A stretch of DNA of 21,764 nucleotides from Mageeibacillus sp. UBA5734 (GTDB lineage: Bacteria; Bacillota; Clostridia; Saccharofermentanales; UBA5734). The DNA lies in the NCBI GenBank assembly GCA_002419365.1, contig DIGA01000056.1:1-21764 (forward strand), written 5' to 3'. The position numbers were made by a program, and so were the translations under genes. Below the pieces are notes generated by a model, which saw only the letters and a list, made by a program, of their open reading frames with translations, ran no database searches and was not told where the DNA came from. Below, in pieces: positions 15,843 to 21,764 of this stretch (position 1 is the stretch's first letter; each line of letters begins with the position of its first letter).

Positions 15843-17882
15843 TCAGCCCAGGATCGAGAAGGCCATGAACAGGGAGGCTGACAGGGACGCAACCAGTGAG
15901 ACAACCGTGACCTGGGTATTGATCGACGGGCCGGCCGTGTCTTTGAATGGATCACCAACGGTGTCGCCAATGACGCCGGCTTTGTGAGCCTCAGATCCCT
16001 TGCCACCGAAATGGCCGGCTTCGATGTATTTTTTCGCATTATCCCACAGGCCGCCACTGTTGGACATCAAGAGGGCCAGCATGAGTCCTGAGGTGATGTT
16101 GCCTGCCAGAAAACCGCCGATGGCTGAGACGCCGCCGATGAATCCAACGGCAAGTGTGACCAGGATGGCCAGAAGGCCGGCCGGGATCAATTCCTTGATC
16201 GCGCCAATGGTGGCGATGTCGATGCAGCGGTTGTAGTCGGGCATGACACCGGGCTTACCTTCGCGCAGGCCTGGAATCTCGGCAAACTGGCGGTGGATTT
16301 CTGCCACCATGCGTTCGGCGTTGCGGCTGACGCCCATCATCAGCATCGCCGAGAAAACAGCTGGGACTGCAATACCGGTCATCAGTCCGAAAAAGACGAT
16401 GGGGTCGAGAATGGAGAAGGTCAGGATTTCACCCGTCTTGTTGCGGACAATTTCCTGGTAGGCTGCAAGCAATGCGATGACGGTCAGTCCGGCGGCTCCG
16501 ATGGCAAAGCCTTTGGTGATCGCCTTGGCCGTGTTGCCGGCGGAGTCAAGCTGGTCGGTGATCCCCAGGACTTCGTCTCCGAGACTGCCCATTTCAGCCA
16601 GGCCACGCGCATTGTCGACGATCGGGCCGTAGGCGTCATTGGAGATGATCATGCCGACGATTGAGAGCATACCGATCGCCGACAGGCTGATGCCCAGGAG
16701 GGGATAGCCCGCACCGAGGGGTTCGGCGACTTTGTAAGAAGCAACGGCGGCAATCGCAATGCCCAGGATGGACGGGAAAGAGCTGATCAGGCCGTAAGAG
16801 AAGCCGGTGATGATGGTAAACGCCGGTCCACTCTGGGAAGCTTCGGCCACGCGGGCGACTGGCTTGCCTGTATCGGAGGTGAAGAGTTCCGACGAGAAAC
16901 CGATCACGGTCCCTGACAGGAGGCCGATGAAGGTCGCGAGCCAGAGCCGGATTTCGAAATCAAAGAGCAGGGTGGTAGCCAGGGTCAGGGCGGCAAAAAT
17001 GGCTGTAGTCAGATAGGTGCCGTTATTCAAGGCCTTGCCAGGATGTCCGCCCGGTTTGACCCGGACAGCCAGGACACCGATGATCGATGCTAAAAGACCG
17101 AGACCGCCAAAGGCGAAGATCAGGTGGACCTGGCCCAAGGGGGCTGCCAGGATAATCGCAGCTGCAATCGAGGCAATGTTGGAGTCGAACAGGTCTGCGC
17201 CCATGCCGGCGACGTCGCCGACATTGTCACCGACATTGTCGGCGATGACGGCTGGATTGCGCGGGTCATCCTCCGGGATGCCGAGCTCGACTTTGCCGGT
17301 CAGGTCAGCGGATATGTCGGCGGTCTTGGTGAAAATACCGCCGCCTGCTTTGGCAAACAACGCCAGGGAACTGGCGCCGAAACTAAATGCCAGGACGATT
17401 TCGGAGTGGCGTGTGAGCATATAGAGGATGCTGGCTCCTGCCAAGCTCGTGCCTACGACGGCCAGGCCCATGACAGCGCCGCCGCGGAAACCAGCCATAA
17501 AGGAGGTTTGCAGGCCTTGTCGGGCTGCAGAGGCTGATTTGACGTTGGCGATGGTGGCGATGCTGATCCCGATCCAGCCAGCAAGTCCGGAGAGGACGGT
17601 GCCGCCGATGTAGGCCAGGGCCATGATGATGTTGTCGAGCGAATTGCCCTGCCAGATCGGAGCCGGGTAGAAGAGCAGGATCAGGACGACCACTGCCCCG
17701 GCAAACCGGAGCAGGACCCGGTATTCGGTTTTGAGGAAGGTGTAGGCACCGGCCCGGATCCATTCTCCGATGGTGCCCAGGTTGCCTTCAGCGGTTGGAA
17801 GTGCCTTGACCCAGCGGTAGAAGTAGGCAGCAACCAGAAACGAGAGCAAGGATACGATGAGTGCGAAGATTTGCCAAAACAT
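15843..17882 (-). CDS. hppA: Membrane pyrophosphatase (ion-translocating), K+-independent type
   Basis: It hydrolyses pyrophosphate and pumps H+ or Na+ across the membrane. Many hydrophobic helices span the protein. Signature regions are the substrate site GIPEDDPRNPAVIADNVGDN followed by VGDVAGMGADLF, VAEASQSGPAF, DAYGPIVDNARGLAEM, and the C-terminal GDTVGDPFKDTAGPS. GNTAKAITKGFAIG carries Lys and Thr at the positions that distinguish K+-independent enzymes from the K+-dependent class (Ala, and Ala or Gly). H+ versus Na+ cannot be told here. I choose ATG 17882 (679 aa) because GTGGGG lies nine bases upstream; an upstream GTG (17897) has no ribosome site. The SDR gene follows by five bases, and PadR lies upstream on the same strand. 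Confidence 0.95.
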   Translation of the reverse strand: MFWQIFALIVSLLSFLVAAYFYRWVKALPTAEGNLGTIGEWIRAGAYTFLKTEYRVLLRFAGAVVVLILLFYPAPIWQGNSLDNIIMALAYIGGTVLSGLAGWIGISIATIANVKSASAARQGLQTSFMAGFRGGAVMGLAVVGTSLAGASILYMLTRHSEIVLAFSFGASSLALFAKAGGGIFTKTADISADLTGKVELGIPEDDPRNPAVIADNVGDNVGDVAGMGADLFDSNIASIAAAIILAAPLGQVHLIFAFGGLGLLASIIGVLAVRVKPGGHPGKALNNGTYLTTAIFAALTLATTLLFDFEIRLWLATFIGLLSGTVIGFSSELFTSDTGKPVARVAEASQSGPAFTIITGFSYGLISSFPSILGIAIAAVASYKVAEPLGAGYPLLGISLSAIGMLSIVGMIISNDAYGPIVDNARGLAEMGSLGDEVLGITDQLDSAGNTAKAITKGFAIGAAGLTVIALLAAYQEIVRNKTGEILTFSILDPIVFFGLMTGIAVPAVFSAMLMMGVSRNAERMVAEIHRQFAEIPGLREGKPGVMPDYNRCIDIATIGAIKELIPAGLLAILVTLAVGFIGGVSAIGGFLAGNITSGLMLALLMSNSGGLWDNAKKYIEAGHFGGKGSEAHKAGVIGDTVGDPFKDTAGPSINTQVTVVSLVASLSASLFMAFSILG

Positions 17883-17974
17883 ATGATACATCCCCACTTT
17901 CTGTCAATTAACAGGCCAAAGTCCCGTCAATAGTCATCATATCACAATCGCACAAGTCAAATGGCACTTTCTTT

Positions 17975-18985
17975 TCAGCGTATCAGCCAGCGGATCGCTT
18001 CTTCCCTGTTGTCCAGGACCGTGAAATGGCTGCCTTGGTTAGACTCGTGAACAAATTCCATGAATTTGCCTTTGATTTTCTGCTCAGGTTGTCTGACCAG
18101 AGCGAGGCGGACTTGGTAATTGGCCAGTTTCTGGAGAATCGCACCGGCTAAACCGGTCTTGAGGCGGAAAAAGTCGTCATGGAACAGGCTGGTCGACGCC
18201 AGGATGCCCTGTGCCTGGTGCTCACCGCAAAGGGTCAGCAAATCGAGTGCATCCTGTTCTGTCCCAATGATTGCGGCGGCGCCTGACAGTTCCAGAACCG
18301 GCAGCTCATCGACATCCAGGCGATGGACCGCAAGCTGCTCGAAAACCTGTCCTGCCGTTGGATAGACGATCGTTGGGGGCATGGCCTGGTCCAGGTTTTC
18401 TTCTGGCAGGTCTGCAGACCCTTTCCATCCTGCCTGGACCTTGACCAGATCCAGGAACTGGTTGACCATCTGGATTTCCGCTTCGATCCGCGTGATCTCA
18501 TATTTCAGCGCCAGCTTGTTACAGCTTGCGGCCAGATCGACCGCGCCTGGCTTCTGGGGTTTTGCTGCGTGCAGACGTGGTATCGGCATATGCTTGTATA
18601 GCAAAAGGCGGTCATGCAGCTCTTGCCGGTATTTCATGAAAATTTCAAACCAGTCCGCTGGTTTCAAGTGATCGGCAAACTGCAGTTTGACCAGCAAGGG
18701 ATGATCGATCTGGGCCGGTGCGACAGGTTCATAAAGCCAGTGCTTTAATAGTGCCCGGCCTGGATTTGTGATCCTGTAGATCTTCTTGCTGGGAGCCATG
18801 TGCTGGATCACCGTCTCAGACTCGACAAAACCTTGATTTTCCAACTCCAGCAGAGATTTGTAAATCTGATTGTTATTCCCGCTCCAGGGCAGGAAGGGAT
18901 GGGCGGCAATGGCCTTTTTCAGATCGTAGCCGGACTGGCTGGAAGCACTGAGGTAGCCGAGAACGATGTGCTGTATCGACATCAC
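17975..18985 (-). CDS. PadR-family regulator fused to DUF4180
   Basis: The N-terminus (about 1-90) is the PadR winged helix: HIVLGYLSASSQSGYDLKKA, then IYKSLLELENQGFVESETV and KKIYRITNPGRALLKHWL. PadR C-terminal helices follow (to about 190). The last 120 or so residues match DUF4180 (ILASTSLFHDDFFRLKTGLA, then FVHESNQGSHFTVL and EEAIRWL). DUF4180 often occurs as a separate protein, so the fusion suggests it senses the inducer. GTG 18985 is preferred: AGGA is eight bases upstream, while ATG 18982 would be eleven. A PadR operator overlaps its promoter, so it is probably autorepressed. HppA is the next gene on the strand and may be read from it, but no target can be proven. Confidence 0.88.
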   Translation of the reverse strand: MMSIQHIVLGYLSASSQSGYDLKKAIAAHPFLPWSGNNNQIYKSLLELENQGFVESETVIQHMAPSKKIYRITNPGRALLKHWLYEPVAPAQIDHPLLVKLQFADHLKPADWFEIFMKYRQELHDRLLLYKHMPIPRLHAAKPQKPGAVDLAASCNKLALKYEITRIEAEIQMVNQFLDLVKVQAGWKGSADLPEENLDQAMPPTIVYPTAGQVFEQLAVHRLDVDELPVLELSGAAAIIGTEQDALDLLTLCGEHQAQGILASTSLFHDDFFRLKTGLAGAILQKLANYQVRLALVRQPEQKIKGKFMEFVHESNQGSHFTVLDNREEAIRWLIR

Positions 18986-19001
18986 TTTTCACATCCTAAC
19001 C

Positions 19002-19036
19002 TATGTTATTTATAATCTATGTTAATACTAACATAA
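19002..19036 (-). promoter_or_regulatory. PadR-type operator over the PadR gene promoter
   Basis: ATGT-N8-ACAT (19019-19034) lies in the larger palindrome TATGTTA-ATAC-TAACATA (19018-19035). This is the PadR consensus. A further half site TATGTTA is at 19002-19008. On the minus strand, -10 TATAAA (19014-19009) and a weak -35 TTATGT (19036-19031) bracket the palindrome, 16 bases apart. Confidence 0.75.
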
Positions 19037-19156
19037 GTTACAGTGCGCAAAAGATATTTTTAGAAGATTGTCATCAGGAACTGTTCCAGTTGCCCTACCA
19101 AAGGAGGTTGCGCTACGTCGCCGAAATCTTGGCCAACGGACATTTCCTGCTCTTTT

Positions 19157-19165
19157 TGCTACAAT
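19157..19165 (+). promoter_or_regulatory. Extended -10 promoter of the exodeoxyribonuclease III gene
   Basis: TGC-TACAAT (19157-19165) fits an extended -10 element and lies 43 bases before ATG 19209. There is no good -35, which extended -10 promoters can do without. The 100 bases upstream hold no gene. Confidence 0.5.
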
Positions 19166-19208
19166 AAACAGAAAAGTTTGCTCGTAACTTTACAGGAGGA
19201 CTCCGATC

Positions 19209-19976
19209 ATGGCTAAGCTGATCAGCTGGAATGTCAACGGCTTGCGAGCGGCAGAAAAGAAAGGTTTTCTCGATTTCATCGCCCGGGAACAGGCCGATAT
19301 TTTCTGCCTGCAGGAGGTCAAGGCAATCGAGGGCCAGTTACCGCCCACCCTGCGGGAAGTGCCAGGCTACACATTCTACATCCATTCAGCGGAACGCAAA
19401 GGATACAGTGGCACGGCAATCTATACGCGGCGCGAACCGCTGTCCGTGACTCATGGTTTTGGCGTGCCCGGTTTTGACAACGAAGGGCGGACACAGATCG
19501 CAGACTTTGGTGATTTTGTCCTCTACAACATCTATTATCCGAATGGTACAGCCAATGGCGACCGTCTGAAATTCAAGCTCGATTTTTATGAGGTCTTCCA
19601 CCAGCATGCATTGGATCAATTTGCCTCCGGCAAGTCGATCATCGTCTGCGGCGATTTCAACACGGCGCACAAGGAAATCGACCTGGCGCGGCCAAAAGAA
19701 AACGCGACAGTCTCCGGTTTTCTACCCGAAGAACGCGCGTTTCTCGATCGGTTTGTGGCCAGCGGCTTCGTCGACACCTTCCGCCAGTTTGAATCCGGCG
19801 GCGGCTTTTATTCGTGGTGGGATATGAAGTCCCGCGCCCGCGACCGCAATGTTGGCTGGCGTTTGGACTACTTTTTTGTCAGTCCTGATCTCGTACCGAA
19901 GCTCAAGGGCGCTTCGCTGATGATGGATCAGATGGGTTCAGACCACTGTCCCGTGGTTCTGGAGATCGACGTCTAA
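19209..19976 (+). CDS. xth: Exodeoxyribonuclease III / AP endonuclease
   Basis: It belongs to the ExoIII family, cutting DNA at abasic sites and resecting 3' ends in base-excision repair. Active-site motifs are complete: WNVNGLRA (7-14), LQEVK with Glu36, YNIYYPNG (106-113), GDFNTAH with Asp149 and Asn151, VGWRLDYFFVS with Asp220, and GSDHCPV with Asp245 and His246. At 255 aa it has the usual length. AGGAGG (19194-19199) is nine bases before ATG. It is monocistronic, ending eight bases before the convergent peroxiredoxin gene. Confidence 0.96.
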   Translation: MAKLISWNVNGLRAAEKKGFLDFIAREQADIFCLQEVKAIEGQLPPTLREVPGYTFYIHSAERKGYSGTAIYTRREPLSVTHGFGVPGFDNEGRTQIADFGDFVLYNIYYPNGTANGDRLKFKLDFYEVFHQHALDQFASGKSIIVCGDFNTAHKEIDLARPKENATVSGFLPEERAFLDRFVASGFVDTFRQFESGGGFYSWWDMKSRARDRNVGWRLDYFFVSPDLVPKLKGASLMMDQMGSDHCPVVLEIDV

Positions 19977-19984
19977 CTATAAGA

Positions 19985-20452
19985 TCAGGTATTCTCCTGG
20001 ATCCATTTCAGGACTTCTTCGCCATGACCGTCAGCTTTCACCTTGGGGTAGGCTTTGACGATCGTGCCGGTTTCATCGGCGAGAAAGGTGCTGCGGATGA
20101 TCCCCATGTAGGTCTTGCCGTAGTTTTTCTTTTCGCCATAAGCGCCAAAGGCGGTGGACAGGGCATTCTCAGGGTCGGAGAGCAGGGTGAAACCGAGATT
20201 GTATTTGATCTTGAAGCCCTCGTGGCTCTTGCAGCTGTCGGCCGAGATGCCGATCACCGTCCAGTCGAGATCCGTCAGGTCTTTGCGCACGCTTTCGAAA
20301 TTGATCGCCTCGGTCGTGCAGCCGGGGGTGTTGTCCTTGGGGTAGAAATAGAGAATCAGCTTCTGGCCGGAAAACGCAGCCAAGCTGGTCGGATCGCCAT
20401 AAGCATCGAGAACCTGGATATCGACTGGGATTTGATCACCAACAGTTAGCAT
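19985..20452 (-). CDS. bcp: Peroxiredoxin, Bcp/PrxQ type, with unusual cysteine placement
   Basis: It reduces hydroperoxides with thioredoxin-type electrons. The peroxidatic Cys45 lies in YPKDNTPGCTTEAINFES. The resolving Cys normally five residues later (CxxxxC) is Ile50. Another Cys, Cys74 (SADSCKSHEGF), sits where a related enzyme usually has Val, at the start of the next helix. It could be an alternative resolving Cys, or the enzyme could work with one cysteine. At 155 aa it is full length. GAGGAGG is about eight bases before ATG 20452, with a promoter upstream. Confidence 0.93.
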   Translation of the reverse strand: MLTVGDQIPVDIQVLDAYGDPTSLAAFSGQKLILYFYPKDNTPGCTTEAINFESVRKDLTDLDWTVIGISADSCKSHEGFKIKYNLGFTLLSDPENALSTAFGAYGEKKNYGKTYMGIIRSTFLADETGTIVKAYPKVKADGHGEEVLKWIQENT

Positions 20453-20491
20453 GATGAGCCTCCTCGGAAGTAAATAAGTTTTATGCTCACG

Positions 20492-20521
20492 ATTGTAGGG
20501 TTATTGTCCTGATGATCACAA
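20492..20521 (-). promoter_or_regulatory. Sigma-70-type promoter of bcp
   Basis: On the minus strand, -35 TTGTGA (20521-20516) and -10 TACAAT (20497-20492) are 18 bases apart. They sit about 40 bases before the bcp start and beyond the pyrG terminator. Confidence 0.6.
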
Positions 20522-20549
20522 GTCAATTCGTTACCAATTTCGCAACCGC

Positions 20550-20579
20550 AAAAAAGGACCCTCGTCTGAAGGTCCTTTT
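20550..20579 (-). terminator. Rho-independent terminator of pyrG
   Basis: AAAAGGACC and GGTCCTTTT (9-base arms, 20571-20579 and 20552-20560) surround a 10-base loop. On the minus strand the stem runs into a T tract of six. It lies about 45 bases after the pyrG stop. A plus-strand reading would have only four T and no gene to end there. Confidence 0.88.
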
Positions 20580-20622
20580 GCATTCGTGGGAACAACTGTG
20601 TCAACTCTGGGCGCCTGGCGCC

Positions 20623-21764
20623 TTACTGCTTTTTGCTGTTTTCGTAGGAGGCGTTGACGAATCCGGCGAAGAGGGGGTGGGGGCGGTTGGGACGGGATTT
20701 GAATTCGGGATGGAACTGGCAGGCAACGAACCAGGGATGGTCAGGCAGTTCGATCATCTCGACGATGCGGTTGTCGGGCGAGGTGCCGCTGATCAGGACG
20801 CCTGAGCTGGCCAGCTCGTCGCGGTAGACATTGTTGACCTCATAACGATGGCGGTGGCGTTCGTGGATCAGGCTTTCGTGGTAGACACTATAAGCACGGG
20901 ACTTTTCGTTGAGGACACAGGGGTACTGGCCGAGGCGCATGGTACCGCCGAGCTGGTCAACGTCCTTTTGCTCCGGCATCAGGTCGATCACGGTGTGCTT
21001 GGAGTTGGGATCGAATTCGGCGCTGTGGGCATCGGTGTAACCCATGACATTGCGGGCAATTTCGATGATCGCGATCTGCATGCCCAGGCAAATGCCGAAG
21101 TAAGGGATCTTGTTGATACGGGCATAGCGGGCGGCGGCAATTTTACCTTCGATACCGCGGGTGCCAAAGCCACCGGGAACGAGGATGCCGTCCACATCCG
21201 AGAGCAATTCGGCTGCGGTTTCGTCGGTGACTTCGTCCGAATCGACCCATTTGATTTCGACTTCGGCATTGATCGGGGTGCCGCCATGGGTCAGGGATTC
21301 GACGACGCTGAGATAGGCATCGCGCAGGGCGGCGTATTTGCCGACCAGGGCAATGCGGACAGTGACTTTGGGGTTGACCAGGGCGTCAACGACCTCGAGC
21401 CAATGGGTCATGTCGGGCTCAGTCTCGGGGAAGCCAAAGCGGCGCAGGACGATGCCCGGCAGGCCTTCTTTCTCGAGTGCCATCGGGACCGCGTAGAGGG
21501 TCGGCAGGTCGAGATTGGCGATGACGCATTCGCGCGGGACATTGCAGAACAGGGCGATTTTATCCTTCAGCTCGCGGCTGATTTCGATCTCGGAACGGCA
21601 GACGATGATGTCGGGCTGGATGCCGTAGCTGAGGAGCTCCTTGACGCTATGCTGCGTCGGCTTGGTTTTTTGCTCGTGTGAAGCGGATATATAGGGCACG
21701 AGGGTGACGTGGATGAAGAGGCAGTTTTCACGTCCGACGTCGACGGTGAACTGGCGGATGGCTT
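20623..21764 (-). CDS. pyrG: CTP synthase, C-terminal two-thirds (5' end outside window)
   Basis: It makes CTP from UTP, ATP and glutamine. The visible 379 residues begin in the synthase domain (AIRQFTVDVGRENCLFIHVT, then VPYISASHEQKTKPTQHSVK) and continue through GIQPDIIVCRSEIE. The glutamine amidotransferase domain follows, with GGFGTRGIEGK, nucleophile Cys in GICLGMQIAI, and the His-Glu pair in FHPEFKSRP. The frame is open across the window edge; an internal GTG (21699) is not the start. The 3' end is complete, with TAA at 20625-20623 and a terminator downstream. Only the roughly 160 N-terminal residues of the family are missing. Confidence 0.97.
   Translation of the reverse strand, partial: AIRQFTVDVGRENCLFIHVTLVPYISASHEQKTKPTQHSVKELLSYGIQPDIIVCRSEIEISRELKDKIALFCNVPRECVIANLDLPTLYAVPMALEKEGLPGIVLRRFGFPETEPDMTHWLEVVDALVNPKVTVRIALVGKYAALRDAYLSVVESLTHGGTPINAEVEIKWVDSDEVTDETAAELLSDVDGILVPGGFGTRGIEGKIAAARYARINKIPYFGICLGMQIAIIEIARNVMGYTDAHSAEFDPNSKHTVIDLMPEQKDVDQLGGTMRLGQYPCVLNEKSRAYSVYHESLIHERHRHRYEVNNVYRDELASSGVLISGTSPDNRIVEMIELPDHPWFVACQFHPEFKSRPNRPHPLFAGFVNASYENSKKQ

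Noticed and set aside
19077..19091. GGAACTGTTCC / AACTGTTCCAGTT palindromes upstream of exodeoxyribonuclease III, considered as an SOS box
   Set aside because: The half-site spacing does not fit the Bacillota LexA box CGAAC-N4-GTTCG.
19100..19110. AAAGGAGG ribosome-site-like sequence
   Set aside because: No start codon with fitting spacing and no convincing frame follows.
20609..20622. GGCGCC-T-GGCGCC double palindrome just after the pyrG stop
   Set aside because: Short, no T tract on either side; the real terminator lies at 20550-20579.
20848..21681. 277-codon open frame on the plus strand
   Set aside because: It mirrors pyrG and has low-complexity Gly/Val/Asp composition typical of an antisense shadow.

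Overview
The window looks like chromosomal DNA of an anaerobic Bacillota (Clostridia-like) bacterium. This is inferred from strong AGGAGG-type ribosome sites, a PadR regulator, a DUF1858 protein, a membrane polyferredoxin, a membrane pyrophosphatase, and several cyclic-di-GMP enzymes. No rRNA or other taxonomic marker is present, so genus and species cannot be named. Most of the window is GC-rich housekeeping and signalling DNA. About 230-3000 is visibly more AT-rich and looks accessory.

Left end (1-3110): the 3' part of a tRNA-Thr(GGT) gene with an apparent two-base shortfall in its T stem, then a strong terminator. Next comes an orphan 420-aa protein that converges and overlaps with an AlbA_2/HATPase-type regulator. 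That regulator's promoter is embedded in a cluster of TGTGATTAGAA repeats, suggesting autoregulation. A start-and-SD-bearing N-terminal remnant, perhaps of an alpha/beta hydrolase, closes this islet.

Middle left (3115-6733, minus strand): Nudix hydrolase -> 7TM-DISM diguanylate cyclase (start and stop codons overlap as ATGA) -> NapH-like 4Fe-4S membrane protein with three 39-residue C-terminal repeats. Divergent from these (6867-9702, plus strand) is a tightly coupled trio: DUF1858 protein, Uup-like ABC-F ATPase, and a C39-like cysteine peptidase candidate.

Centre (9721-14999): an HD-GYP phosphodiesterase followed by a Dabb protein on the minus strand. These are divergent from a Cache/HAMP histidine kinase and a receiver-GGDEF response regulator on the plus strand. 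With the DISM-GGDEF protein, the window holds two predicted c-di-GMP synthases (both with an I-site) and one predicted c-di-GMP hydrolase within about 10.5 kb.

Right (15028-21764): a minus-strand run of PadR-DUF4180 regulator, K+-independent-type membrane pyrophosphatase HppA and an SDR oxidoreductase. Then come exodeoxyribonuclease III (plus), a Bcp/PrxQ peroxiredoxin with unusual cysteine placement (minus), and the C-terminal two-thirds of CTP synthase PyrG (minus, cut by the window end) with its own terminator. The PadR gene carries a textbook ATGT-N8-ACAT operator between its likely -35 and -10. No CRISPR array, insertion sequence, rRNA or complete prophage was seen.
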